A DNA stretch of 64,000 bases from Chengkuizengella sp. SCS-71B (GCF_040100845.1 NZ_JAZHSH010000001.1:2026001-2090000), one strand, 5' to 3'. Positions 36,128 through 46,255 are shown, counted from the stretch's first letter. Made by a program: numbers and translations. The notes: generated by a model from the letters alone, not told the origin.

Positions 36128-39100
36128 ATGTTAAACAAAAGAAGTTTTCGATTTATTAATGTAATGTTAAGTTTTTTACTCATTTTTTCGTTATTGGTAC
36201 CTACTGCAAATGCTGCACAGACCAATGGAGATAGACCATTACCAGTAGCAGAAAAAAAAGATAAATTAAAATTTCCTGACAAATTACCAAAAGGATCAGT
36301 TGTAGAGATACCTGAATGGCGAACAGCAAATACTAAACATTTTATTAAGGATGATGGTACGTTTGTTGCAGAAGTAAGTCAAGAAAGTATTTTTTATCAA
36401 GATAAGGAAACTAAGAAGTGGAAAGAAATTGATAATAATTTAGTACATAATTCTGAAAAGGATAAACCCAAAAAAGATAAACCGGAAAAGGGTAAACCAA
36501 AAAAAGAACTAGATTTTAAAAACAAAGCGAATAGATTTGAAGTTCAATTCACTGAATTTATTGGATCAACTTTGTTAGAAGAAGTAACAGATGTTCCAGC
36601 AACTGAAGAACCAGTAGAAGTAACTGAGCCAGTGGAGGAGCCAACAACTGAAGAACCAGTAGAGGTAACTGAGCCAGTGGAGGAGCCAACAACTGAAGAA
36701 GCAGTAGAAGTCACTGAGCCAGTGGAGGAACCAGCAACTGAAGAAGCAGTAGAAGTAACTGAGCCAGTGGAGGAGCCAGCAACTGAAGAACCAGTAGAGG
36801 TAACTGAGCCAGTAGAAGAGCCGACAACTGAAACAGTAGAAGTAACTGAGCCAGTAGAAGAGCCAACAACTGAAACAGTAGAAGTAACTGAGCCAGTAGA
36901 AGAGCCAACAACTGAAGAACCAGTAGAAGTCACTGAGCCAGTAGAAGAGCCAGCAACTGAAGAATCAGTAGAAGTAACTGAACCATCAGAGGTTCCAGTG
37001 GTTGAAGAACCAGTAGAAGTCACTGAGCCAGTAACAAATGTATATGATGAGCCGATCACTCAATTAGAAATAAAAAATGCTAGGATTGAAATGTATCCAG
37101 TTAATGCAAAGTCTAGTGTCGGTGAATTTTTAGATAATAAGATTTCATATCAACAAATTTACAAAAATACAGATTTCCTATATTATGTTGAATCTGACAA
37201 GTTAAAAGAAGAAATTATTTTACATTCTAGTGATGCTCCTACCTCTTATTCATTTGAGTTATTATTAGATAATCTTAACTATACAACATTGGAAGATGGT
37301 TCAATAGAATTTCAATATGCAGATACATCTGAATTTGCATTTATCATACCTAAACCATTTATGTTTGATGCTAAGAAAAACAAAGATTACTCTGATGCCG
37401 TAACTCAGGAAATTCGTGAAGAAGATGGCAGAGTCTTCCTTGATATTGAGGCTGATTCGAGTTGGATTCAAGACAATAAGAGAAAGTTTCCTATCGTTAT
37501 AGATCCAACAATTGATGTCTCCTATAAACCATTTGATGATACGTATGTAAATAGTGCAACACCAACAACAAACTATAAATATTACGATCATGTATATGCA
37601 GGGTCATTTGAAGAAGGAACAGCGGAAGCTTACATTCGTTTTGCGCTACCTTCATTACCTGACGGAGCAAAAGTCATTCAAGCAGAAGGTTCATTATATA
37701 ATTATTTGCCAAAAACAACCTCAACAACAGTTGATGTATATTCCATTAGTGAGTGGTGGCATGAAGGTGGTGTAGATTGGAACAATCGACCTCAAAAAGG
37801 TTCAGTAGTTCAATCTTTTGATGTTTCTTCCTCAGGTTGGTCAAATTTTGATTTAACTAGCTTCTTAAAAGATTGGTATGAAGGATATGAAGCAAATAAT
37901 GGTATTGCATTGGTTACGAATCCGGATTCTGCAGAAGCAGTAGGTTTTACTTCAAGTAATCATAGTGATGCACCTTATCATCCAAATATGACCATTGAAT
38001 ATATTATAGATCCAGTAGGTATGAATCATTATTGGACCTATACGGGTGATGGTGTCATGCCGTATAAAGGAAATTTATCTTTATCTGCTATAGATTTAGC
38101 AACATCAGGACTTGGTTTTGATGTAGGTGTAGGCAGAACTTATAATAGTCGTGAAGACTCAAGAGTACCTACTTCATTATTTGGCTCCAATTGGCATTCT
38201 GTATTAGATATGAGAGTGTGGGATTTATACGGTTCTGTAACGGTGCAGGATGGAACTGGGGTACGTAAGGTATATGAAAGAACGGATGTGACTGAATATT
38301 CACCACCTGCAGGTACAACCGCTTCATTAAGTGTAGATCCAATTACAGATGATTTTTTACTAACTACTACGGATCAAACCACTTATTATTTTAGTAGATT
38401 TACAGGAGATCTTCTCCAAATAGAAGATGCAAATGGGAATGTAACAACCTTTACAGAAGACAAAAATGCAAATGAATTACGTATCACCGATGCCTCAGGT
38501 AGAGTAACAACTGTTCATTTTAAAGTAGGAGATGGCAAAGTTGATTATGTCATTGATCCTAAAGGCAGAAGGGCTCAATATGCATACAATAGTTCACATT
38601 TATTAGAATCTGTTACGGTTACAGATGGTTCTGAAACTATTACTAGTTCTTACACGTATAAATCAGGAACTTCTTTATTAGCATCAGTAACAGATGCTGA
38701 AGGCAATGTAACAAGTTATAATTATGATGAGTATGATCGCATCATAGATGTAACCAGAACACTAAATGGAGCATCCATTACAAACACATACACTTACGAT
38801 ACAAGTGTTTCTCCTCGTTTAGTAACAGTGGAAGGTATGAATGGAGAAAGAACTGTATATCATTCGAATGATAATGGTCATGTTGTACAGGAGGATGTTA
38901 AATTAAATGATACAGAAACAGCTACAACAGTTTATAAGTGGGATGCAAAAAACTTTTTGTATGAAATTATAAGACCAAATGATCAAACGACCAAAATTAC
39001 TTATGGTAATAACGGTTTACCATTAAACATAACTACACCTGATGGGAATACGATTAATCAAAACTATGATATCGATAACAATGTAATTTCCACAAAGGAT

Positions 39101-42100
39101 CCGTTAAATAATGTTGAAGGTATTAGTTACGATAACAATAATAATCCAACGGATATTACTGATCCAACAGGAAAAACTGTGATGATGGATTATGAGAATA
39201 ATGGAAATATGGTTAGCGTCTCGGAAGCAATGAGCTTAGCCAATAACTTGGTATATAATAGTGGGCTTGAATACGGCAGTACGCCACTAGGTTGGGATAC
39301 GACAAGAAGCTTACAAAGTGGTGAAGCTTTCGAAGTTAGTACGGATCAACAAGATGATGGCTATCAATCGCTTCATATGAAATCCAACAGTACTAGTGGC
39401 TTATATGGAAAAATGCAGTATTCAATGGATGTTACGCCAGAAATGACCTACAGCTTAAGTGCCAGCATGAAATTAGGAGGCAATACATCAACAGAGATGT
39501 TAGTTACATGGTATCGAAGTGATGGTACTAAGATTTCTGATGTGTCTAACCTATCAATTAGTAAATCAGGTTCATGGGGAACAGATTGGCAACGTAAATC
39601 TACTGGAATCGTTGCCCCTAATGATGCATTTAAAGCAACAGTTCAAGTAGGTATTCAAGGAACAGGGGAAGCTTGGTTTGACAATTTAATGTTTGAAACA
39701 GGTTCAGGGCGTTCAGGCAATATTTTAGTAACAAACCAAAGTTTCGATAACGACATCGATCAAACTTCTTTAGCTGATGAATGGTATCCTAGCGTAGACA
39801 CTGAAGGAATTAATATTGATTATTCTGAAAAAATTCATGGGGTTGCTTCTGAAAAAATATCAGGCACTCCAAACGATTACAAATATGTTAAACAAACGTT
39901 ATATTTATCTGGACCAAAAGGAACGAAATTTAATTTATCTGGATATAGTAAACCTGAGAATGTTCCATCTACTGGTGGATTTTGGGGATTACAACTAGAG
40001 TTTAAATATACAGATGGAACTTACAATTGGTTAGGGGTTACATTTGATAGAAATAAGCTAGATTGGCAGGAAATTTCAAGGGTCATCGAAGCTGAAAAAG
40101 ATTTTGAATATGTTGCTGTCATACCAACATTTAATCATATGCCAGTGGATGCTAAAGCTTGGTTTGATGATGTGAAGTTCACAGTAGTAGATGTACCTTC
40201 ATCAACGATATCTAAATATAATTATGTAGATAATTCATCATTTGAATATGATTATGACAATAGTGGCTGGCCTGATGGTTGGTATCGTTCATCTGGAAAC
40301 GGCAATTTAACAGGACAATGGGTAGATCTAAATACTTCAAACGGAAATGTGTATACAGGAAGTCACTCATTAAAAATGGTTAATCCTACAAGTTGGGAAA
40401 GTGCAACTAGAACAGGTGAATTAGTACCATTTGATTCAAGCAAAAATTATACTGCAGTGGGTTACATTAAAACTGTAGATGTAAGTTCTTCTGCCGTTTT
40501 ACTTGTACATGCCTATGATCAATCTGGAACTTGGATAGGACAAGTTGCATCAAATGAAATAACAGACTCAACAGATTGGAAAAGAGTTTCCTTAACTGTA
40601 GATTCTTCTAACTTACCTAGAGGTACTGAGAAACTTGCTGTAGGAGTGCAAATGCGAGCAGGTAGTGGAGTAGCTTATTTTGATAATATTAGATTGCAAG
40701 AGGGCGAGTTTAGAACACAAATTCAATATGATAATTCAGGTAATTATTTAAACAAAGTGACTTCTCCTAATGGAAATCAAGTAAGCATGACTCCAGAATC
40801 AACAACGGGTAATATTTTGGACATTACAGATGCATTAGGAAACAGAACTTCTTTTGAATATAATATGAGAAATCAGGTTGAGTTAGAGAAGTTCCCATAT
40901 CAAGGAGCGATTAATAATAGTGTCGTTGAAAAAACAACTTCTTATCGATATGATAACAATGGGAATATATCATCCATAACAGATCCAAATTTTAACACAT
41001 GGTTGTCTTTCCAATATAATGAGTTAAATCAGCTTGCAAGAATGGACGAGGATGTCACCATAAATGGAATAACACATCGTAATACATCTTTATATAATTT
41101 TGATAATTCAGGGCGATTAGAGAGAATTACTCTTCCAGGTGATCAATCCACTCAAATGGGATACGATCATGCAGGAAGATTAACGGATATGTCATTTAAC
41201 AATGCTAATGGAAATCCGTCTAAACAATTTAGCTATGAGTATGATGTTAATCATAATTTAGTTGGTTTTGGTACAGATTCATCTCAATTTTCAGCTGAAT
41301 TTGATGTTATGAATCGTTTAACAAAATTAATAGAGCCAAATGGAACAAACTATATTACGAACACCTATAATGATTTAGGACAACGGACAAATGTAGCAGT
41401 CACTTATGGAGCTACAACCTGGAACAATAAATACACTTATGATAGTTCCGGCCAATTAAAACAATTCCATGATGTTTCAACAAATCGGAATTCTTGGTAT
41501 TTATTTAATGAAGGAAATCAATTAGTAAAAATGTATCATAGTAATGATACAGGCATGTATTTCGTTCATAATAACGAAGGTCAAGTGACTGAAGTGAGAA
41601 ATGAACATGCTGGTGAAGTACTTGATAAATTCCGTTATGATTTCGATGCAAATGGTAACATCGTTAAGATATGGGATGACATGAATGCTTCTTGGGTAGA
41701 GTACACTTATGATTCCATGGGTCAGTTGTTATTAGAGAAATATTCTGATAATACAACGATTGAGTATCAATATGATGAATTAGGAAATCGTACTTTAGTT
41801 ATTGAAAATGGAGTAACGAAACAATACAGTTATAATGCTGAGAAGAATCGTTTATTATCTGTAGGTAACAAAGCATATCAATACGATGCTAACGGAAATA
41901 TCATTGATGATGGAACCTATACGTATGTATGGGGTGATGATCAAATGCTACAAGAAGTAAAACAAGGTGCGACTACCATAGCGCAATACAGTTACGATGC
42001 TTTAGGTAGAAGAGATACAGCAACAACGAATGGAGTTACTAAAGAATTCCATTATGATGGAGATCGTATTTCATATGTAAACCAAAGTGATGGAAAAGTG

Positions 42101-43003
42101 TACCGATTCACTTATGGTGGAGGAGATGCACCCATCTTTATGAGTTATCAAAATGAACAGTATTGGTATCATTATGATAAACATGGAAATGTTATTCGTA
42201 TGACTGATGAGAATGGAAACTCAGTAGCACAATATGAATATGATGCTTTTGGAAATGTAACATCATTAATCGATAACGAAGTAGCTAATCTTAATCCATT
42301 CCGATATACTGGATATTATTACGAGTCTGATATTGATAAGTATTATTTAAAAGCACGTTATTATGATCCTGAAATTGGCCGTTTTCTTTCCAAAGACCCA
42401 GTATTATCATTGAATGCTTATACTTATGCTGCGAATAATCCAGTGATGTATGCAGATTATTCCGGAATGGTTCCAGTTGATATTGACGATGATGGTAACA
42501 TTATAAAAGATTTTGATTCAATGTATCCTAGTAGGACTACAAACACAGGAGATACAAGTAATTCTATAACTCATGACTTAGCGAAAAACGTAGGATGGAA
42601 CATAATGTATGGAGCTAGTGATGCTTTATACGGTAAGCATGTATCCGAGTCCCTAATGAAACCTAGCACATTTCAGTATCGACTTAATAAATATGGTCCC
42701 ATAAAGGATGGTACAAGGGCTCCTTCAACAGCAAATAAGATTGTGGCGGGTGCTTCTAAGCTGGCAGGTCCAGCAATAGCTTTAGTTACTGCAATTGATA
42801 TCATCAAAGATACTCAGAATTATGAAGGCAAAGAACTGGTGGGTGCTATTACTTTAACTATTACTGGAGCATTAGTTGGAGTTGGAGCTACTTTTGTAGC
42901 TGCAGCAGTCGCTCCTGCAGCAGTAGCCGTGGTTACTGGTGCAGTAGTGGGAACGGCTGCTGGCTGGGCTGCTGGCTGGTTTAAACGTAGATTATTTGGT
43001 TGA
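36128..43003 (+). CDS. WapA-like RHS/YD-repeat secreted toxin
   Basis: 2291 residues with GGGAGG before the ATG. The order is: signal peptide 1-30 (PTANA); linker with ten VEVTEP repeats (about 159-302); DNRLRE-type beta domain (about 463-621; TYVNSATPTTNYKYYD); RHS/YD repeats; two or three carbohydrate-binding-like beta-sandwich inserts (about 1030-1500; LVYNSGLEYGSTPLGWD and similar); further YD repeats; and the RHS end motif (about 2055-2115; GRFLSKDPVLSLNAYTYAA, NPVMYADYSGM). The last 176 residues are the variable toxin tail: a PSTANKIVAGASK block, then a Gly/Ala-rich hydrophobic stretch ending WFKRRLFG. This suggests a membrane-active (pore-forming) effector. The downstream membrane protein at 43021 is the likely immunity partner. 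Confidence 0.9.
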   Translation: MLNKRSFRFINVMLSFLLIFSLLVPTANAAQTNGDRPLPVAEKKDKLKFPDKLPKGSVVEIPEWRTANTKHFIKDDGTFVAEVSQESIFYQDKETKKWKEIDNNLVHNSEKDKPKKDKPEKGKPKKELDFKNKANRFEVQFTEFIGSTLLEEVTDVPATEEPVEVTEPVEEPTTEEPVEVTEPVEEPTTEEAVEVTEPVEEPATEEAVEVTEPVEEPATEEPVEVTEPVEEPTTETVEVTEPVEEPTTETVEVTEPVEEPTTEEPVEVTEPVEEPATEESVEVTEPSEVPVVEEPVEVTEPVTNVYDEPITQLEIKNARIEMYPVNAKSSVGEFLDNKISYQQIYKNTDFLYYVESDKLKEEIILHSSDAPTSYSFELLLDNLNYTTLEDGSIEFQYADTSEFAFIIPKPFMFDAKKNKDYSDAVTQEIREEDGRVFLDIEADSSWIQDNKRKFPIVIDPTIDVSYKPFDDTYVNSATPTTNYKYYDHVYAGSFEEGTAEAYIRFALPSLPDGAKVIQAEGSLYNYLPKTTSTTVDVYSISEWWHEGGVDWNNRPQKGSVVQSFDVSSSGWSNFDLTSFLKDWYEGYEANNGIALVTNPDSAEAVGFTSSNHSDAPYHPNMTIEYIIDPVGMNHYWTYTGDGVMPYKGNLSLSAIDLATSGLGFDVGVGRTYNSREDSRVPTSLFGSNWHSVLDMRVWDLYGSVTVQDGTGVRKVYERTDVTEYSPPAGTTASLSVDPITDDFLLTTTDQTTYYFSRFTGDLLQIEDANGNVTTFTEDKNANELRITDASGRVTTVHFKVGDGKVDYVIDPKGRRAQYAYNSSHLLESVTVTDGSETITSSYTYKSGTSLLASVTDAEGNVTSYNYDEYDRIIDVTRTLNGASITNTYTYDTSVSPRLVTVEGMNGERTVYHSNDNGHVVQEDVKLNDTETATTVYKWDAKNFLYEIIRPNDQTTKITYGNNGLPLNITTPDGNTINQNYDIDNNVISTKDPLNNVEGISYDNNNNPTDITDPTGKTVMMDYENNGNMVSVSEAMSLANNLVYNSGLEYGSTPLGWDTTRSLQSGEAFEVSTDQQDDGYQSLHMKSNSTSGLYGKMQYSMDVTPEMTYSLSASMKLGGNTSTEMLVTWYRSDGTKISDVSNLSISKSGSWGTDWQRKSTGIVAPNDAFKATVQVGIQGTGEAWFDNLMFETGSGRSGNILVTNQSFDNDIDQTSLADEWYPSVDTEGINIDYSEKIHGVASEKISGTPNDYKYVKQTLYLSGPKGTKFNLSGYSKPENVPSTGGFWGLQLEFKYTDGTYNWLGVTFDRNKLDWQEISRVIEAEKDFEYVAVIPTFNHMPVDAKAWFDDVKFTVVDVPSSTISKYNYVDNSSFEYDYDNSGWPDGWYRSSGNGNLTGQWVDLNTSNGNVYTGSHSLKMVNPTSWESATRTGELVPFDSSKNYTAVGYIKTVDVSSSAVLLVHAYDQSGTWIGQVASNEITDSTDWKRVSLTVDSSNLPRGTEKLAVGVQMRAGSGVAYFDNIRLQEGEFRTQIQYDNSGNYLNKVTSPNGNQVSMTPESTTGNILDITDALGNRTSFEYNMRNQVELEKFPYQGAINNSVVEKTTSYRYDNNGNISSITDPNFNTWLSFQYNELNQLARMDEDVTINGITHRNTSLYNFDNSGRLERITLPGDQSTQMGYDHAGRLTDMSFNNANGNPSKQFSYEYDVNHNLVGFGTDSSQFSAEFDVMNRLTKLIEPNGTNYITNTYNDLGQRTNVAVTYGATTWNNKYTYDSSGQLKQFHDVSTNRNSWYLFNEGNQLVKMYHSNDTGMYFVHNNEGQVTEVRNEHAGEVLDKFRYDFDANGNIVKIWDDMNASWVEYTYDSMGQLLLEKYSDNTTIEYQYDELGNRTLVIENGVTKQYSYNAEKNRLLSVGNKAYQYDANGNIIDDGTYTYVWGDDQMLQEVKQGATTIAQYSYDALGRRDTATTNGVTKEFHYDGDRISYVNQSDGKVYRFTYGGGDAPIFMSYQNEQYWYHYDKHGNVIRMTDENGNSVAQYEYDAFGNVTSLIDNEVANLNPFRYTGYYYESDIDKYYLKARYYDPEIGRFLSKDPVLSLNAYTYAANNPVMYADYSGMVPVDIDDDGNIIKDFDSMYPSRTTNTGDTSNSITHDLAKNVGWNIMYGASDALYGKHVSESLMKPSTFQYRLNKYGPIKDGTRAPSTANKIVAGASKLAGPAIALVTAIDIIKDTQNYEGKELVGAITLTITGALVGVGATFVAAAVAPAAVAVVTGAVVGTAAGWAAGWFKRRLFG
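36603..37032 (+). repeat. Ten coding VEVTEP tandem repeats
   Basis: Units of 42 or 45 bp encode (E)xVEVTEPVEEP(T/A)T(E), ten VEVTEP copies, inside the RHS gene. The segment is acidic and Pro-rich, a probable wall-spanning linker. Long open frames on the opposite strand here are artefacts of the repeat. Confidence 0.85.
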
Positions 43004-43020
43004 CGAGGAGGGATGTATCT

Positions 43021-43410
43021 ATGAGTTTTTTATTCAATAGTATGCCTCTTCCGCTCTATTTATTGATTGCATGGGGTGGCGCTATAGGTCTATCAACTTA
43101 TTTTTTGAAAAATACTCATAAATATAATAAAATTATGTTGTTAGGTATATTATTATTGTCGTCTAGTTCATTTTTTGTGGGTATTTTAAGAATCATATCA
43201 TCATTGGAATTATTTCAAAAATATAAAGAAAAGATTGAGATTCTTGCCATACTTGGTTTTTTAGGTATTCCATTTTTTATGATTGGAAGTTATATTCAAG
43301 TGAAGGATGACCCAGAAAAAAGGAAAATAGTAATTTTTGGCTTAGGATTGCTTATACTTGCTTGTATTACTTTTACAATATCGGTTGCAATTGCATTTTT
43401 GGGGAAATAG
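43021..43410 (+). CDS. Putative immunity membrane protein 1 (partner of the RHS toxin tail)
   Basis: 129 residues from ATG 43021, preceded by GAGGAGGG; the in-frame codon at 43000 overlaps the toxin stop. Four hydrophobic segments (about 9-29, 38-60, 72-92 and 104-127) predict an integral membrane protein. It starts 17 nt after the toxin gene and has a homolog (45786) in the same place behind the second, related toxin tail. That co-variation supports immunity. No known family is recognised. Confidence 0.65.
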   Translation: MSFLFNSMPLPLYLLIAWGGAIGLSTYFLKNTHKYNKIMLLGILLLSSSSFFVGILRIISSLELFQKYKEKIEILAILGFLGIPFFMIGSYIQVKDDPEKRKIVIFGLGLLILACITFTISVAIAFLGK

Positions 43411-43490
43411 AAGAGTTTGATACGCTCAGTTTAAGGTATTATAAGATAATGAGTGAGATAGTAATAGTAACTAATTAAATTTAACTACTT

Positions 43491-43522
43491 AGAGATCGAC
43501 TAATAGAGTCGGTCTCTTTTTT
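43491..43522 (+). terminator. Cassette terminator T1
   Basis: AGAGATCGACT pairs with AGTCGGTCTCT, followed by T6. The same hairpin recurs at 44904 and 46256, together with about 100 bp of related upstream sequence at 43411 and 46176. Confidence 0.85.
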
Positions 43523-43783
43523 GTTTGCGAGGCATGTTGCCGAGCCGATGGCTTGAAAGAAAGCCTATCACCTAGCTAATTGGGAAGAAAGCTGTAAGCA
43601 AGGGCGTCTTTGGTGACAAAGGGGTCTGAAGGAAGCTGATGGCGGTTATTGGAACGGGACGCAAGTGAACCAGTGATGGTAGATGTGGTGGATAATCTTC
43701 CGAAAAGTAGGGACGTCCAAATAATTAGCTTAGCCACATGTGTTGGGATGGTCATTTTAATAACAGGCGGAGCAACTTAACCT
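43523..43783 (+). mobile_element. Truncated group IIC-like intron, 5' domain I fragment
   Basis: The segment GTTTGCGAGGCATG, later AAGCAAGGGCGTCTTTGG and GTCTGAAGGAAGCT, then GAACGGGACGCAAGTGAAC, follows the order of domain I in group IIC introns such as the Oceanobacillus iheyensis intron (compared from memory). It starts directly after the T-run of terminator T1, the known insertion site of IIC introns. No maturase gene or 3' domains V/VI remain; the element is cut off where the IS fragment begins. Exact right edge is uncertain by about 15 nt. Confidence 0.65.
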
Positions 43784-44793
43784 CGGTGTACTGTACTTTA
43801 ATACATGCTTGCTAGGGCAGACATATACATTTTTTTCAGGATCAAATTTAAATCTCCACTTTTTAATCAATCCTTTTACAGGAGTGTAGGACCGATGTCC
43901 AATGACTGCAAAGATCTTTTTATCATTTAATTTCTTGCATATCGGTGTGGTTAAATACCCAGCGTCTAAGGCGACTGCCTCTAGGGTTTCTTTAAAATTG
44001 AATTTCTCCATTTGATGTTCTAAGCGTTCCATGTAAGGCACGGAATCATGGACATTCCCAGCTGTAAGATGTACATCTGTAATGACATTGTATTTATGAT
44101 CTACCGTTCGATGATCAAGATAAAAGAACCCTTCTGGCTTTCCGTCCCTTACCATATATCCACTCTCTTTATCTGTGGTGCTCACTTTTGTTTTCTTAGT
44201 TTCTATCACTTCCTTCCGTGGTTTCAAAGCTTTTTTCCATGGGATTCTCGATCTTTCTGTACCGCTTTCTCTAATTCATTCAGATAACTTTTCGTACTTT
44301 TCGTGACTTCTTGTTTGGTATATTTTCGCTTATTTGCATTTGCTTTTAAATGAGTAGAATCTGTAATGAGTACACGTCCTGCAACCATACGATGCTCTAT
44401 GGCTTGAAACACAATACGATCAAATATTTCTTGAAACATCTGACTTCCCTTAAGGCGTTGTCTTTGTAAACTAATGGTACTATGATCAGGAACACGATCG
44501 GTTAACCCGAGCCCTAAATACCATCGATATGCAATGTTCATTTGAACTTCACGCTCCAATTGACGTTCAGAGCGTATACCATATAAATAACCAATGAACA
44601 TCATTTTGAAAAGAACAATAGGATCAACGGAAGGACGACCGTTATTTTCACAATAGTAGGGTTTGACTAAGTCAATAATAAAAGAAAAATCAATATGCTT
44701 ATCTATTTTGCGTAAAAGATTATTTTGAGGAACAAGCTCTTCAATACAAACAAATTCATATGTATTTTGTGAGTGAGATTCAGAACGAAGCAT
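43784..44793 (-). pseudogene. IS1182-family transposase, frameshifted and 3'-truncated
   Basis: The first part (44793-44224, 189 residues) has NNLLRKIDKHIDFSFI, NNGRPSVDPIVLFKM and RVPDHSTISLQRQR. The second part (from about 44230 down to 43784) continues in another frame with STTDKESGYMVRDGKPEGFF and AVALDAGYLTTPICKKL. The frames change at an A6 run (T6 at 44231-44236); one more A would restore the expected HGKKALKPRKEV join. The C-terminal quarter after LKYSTPR is missing. The element is therefore inactive. Confidence 0.88.
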
Positions 44794-44899
44794 GAGATCA
44801 CCGCCTAATGTTATTTACTATATTATAACATATTACAGCGGTAAATTCTTAAAGTAATTGAATGAAAATACACCTGTTGAGGTTTCTCAACAGGCTGCA
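43784..44899 (-). mobile_element. IS1182-like insertion sequence fragment
   Basis: Contains the truncated transposase below. The right end at about 44899 carries CCTGTTGAGGTTTCTCAACAGG-like palindromic sequence (44875-44894), directly adjoining terminator T2. The left end is missing, joined to intron sequence near 43783. Confidence 0.7.
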
Positions 44900-44903
44900 G
44901 AAA

Positions 44904-44937
44904 AGAGATCGACTATTAGAGTCGGTCTCTTTTCTTT
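44904..44937 (+). terminator. Cassette terminator T2
   Basis: AGAGATCGACT/AGTCGGTCTCT hairpin (44904-44930) followed by a T/C-rich run. It is a second copy of T1, and probably the tail of a lost cassette whose body was replaced by the intron and IS fragments. Confidence 0.75.
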
Positions 44938-44973
44938 CTTATTGGTTAACTTGAAAGTATGGATATTACTTGA

Positions 44974-45768
44974 AATGATAATGGAACGACAGTTTCACAA
45001 TATGAATATGATGCTTTTGGAAATGTAACATCATTAATCGATAATGAAATAGCTAATCTAAACCCATTCCGATATACTGGATATTATTACGAGTCTGATA
45101 TCGATAAATATTATTTAAAAGCACGTTATTATGATCCTGAAATTGGACGTTTTCTTTCTAAGGACCCAGTGTTATCTTTAAATGCTTACACTTATGCTGC
45201 GAATAATCCAGTGATGTATGCAGATTATTCAGGAATGGTTCCTGTTGATATTGACGATGATGGTAACATTATAAAAGATTTTGATTCAATGTATCCTAGT
45301 AGAACTACGAATAGTAGTACAACTACAAAAAGCACTTCTTTTACTACTAATTTAGCAATAAACGGTATAAATGGAACTGCAGATGCTTTATTCGGTAATT
45401 ATTTAGCTCAGGAGCTATTGAAAAATAAGCCGATTCCTTATCAATTGCATAAGTATAGTCCCATAAGGGATGGTGTGAGGTATCCCTCGACAGCGAAAAA
45501 GATTGTGGCGGGGGCTACTAAGGTGTCAGGTCCAGTATTATTAGGTCTTACGGGATATCAAATCTACAATGATTTTCAGGATTACGAAGGCAATGATCGG
45601 TGGTAGGCTGCAGGTATAACCACTTTAGGAACAGGAATTGTAGTTGGGGGGGCTGCTGTCGCTGTAGGTTTTGGCGCTCCTGTAATTGCTGTTGTTGGTG
45701 GTGGTATAGCATTAGGGACAGGTGTAAGCATAGGTGTTGATTGGGTTAAACGTAAATTATTTGATTGA
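44974..45768 (+). pseudogene. Orphan RHS C-terminal toxin cassette 2, start-less and interrupted
   Basis: The frame opens at 44974 just after a TGA and has no start codon. It repeats the RHS end of the main gene (VSQYEYDAFGNVTSLIDNE, GRFLSKDPVLSLNAYTYAA) nearly unchanged, then a related but diverged toxin tail sharing PIRDGVRYPSTAKKIVAGA, DYEG and a Gly-rich hydrophobic end closing WVKRKLFD. An in-frame TAG at 45604-45606 cuts the tail; the same frame continues to TGA 45766. It looks like a silent replacement module for the tail of the gene at 36128. Confidence 0.85.
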
Positions 45769-45785
45769 TGAGGAGTGATGTGTCA

Positions 45786-46175
45786 ATGAGTTTATTATTT
45801 AATAGTATGCCCCTACCGCTATACTTATTTATTGCATGGGGTAGTGCTATAGGATTAGCAACTTATTATTTGAAAAATACTCATAAATATTATAAAACTA
45901 TATTGTTAAGTATGTTATTAATTTCGTCTTCCGCATTTTTTGCGGGTATTTTCAAAATCACATCAGATTTGGAATTATTTCCAAACTATATAGATATAAT
46001 TGAAATTCTTGCCTTACCTGGTTTATTGGGCGTACCATTATTTATGATTGGTGGTTATATGCAAGTGAAGGATGACCCATACAGAAGGAAAATAGTAATC
46101 TATAGCTCAGGATTGGTAGCTTTTTGTATCATTGGTATTATAACAATTACTGTTTTAGTGTTATTGGGAAAATAG
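45786..46175 (+). CDS. Putative immunity membrane protein 2
   Basis: 129 residues from ATG 45786, with GAGGAG upstream. It is closely related to the protein at 43021: MSLLFNSMPLPLYL, IAWGSAIGLATYYLKNTHKY and IEILALPGLLGVPLFMIGGY match block for block. Four membrane segments. Because it follows a toxin tail homologous to the first, it is the cognate or orphan immunity. It keeps an intact frame although the toxin before it is broken, as expected if immunity is kept to resist siblings. Confidence 0.65.
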   Translation: MSLLFNSMPLPLYLFIAWGSAIGLATYYLKNTHKYYKTILLSMLLISSSAFFAGIFKITSDLELFPNYIDIIEILALPGLLGVPLFMIGGYMQVKDDPYRRKIVIYSSGLVAFCIIGIITITVLVLLGK

Positions 46176-46255
46176 AAGCGTTTGATGTGACCAACTTAAA
46201 GGATTATAAGATAATGAGCGAGATAGAATGATTGACTAATTAAATTTAACTATTT

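Noticed and set aside
36603..37032. Regular repeats that might suggest a CRISPR or satellite array
   Set aside because: Units are contiguous, in frame and encode an acidic Pro-rich linker; there are no unique spacers.
36544..37059. 171-residue Ser/Thr/Gly-rich open frame on the minus strand
   Set aside because: It is the antisense of the VEVTEP coding repeats; a repeat without stops in one frame tends to be open in others. No ribosome site.
43600..43700. Similarity of GGGACGCAAG to the c-di-GMP riboswitch core
   Set aside because: The rest of the GEMM consensus is lacking and the region fits group II intron domain I much better.
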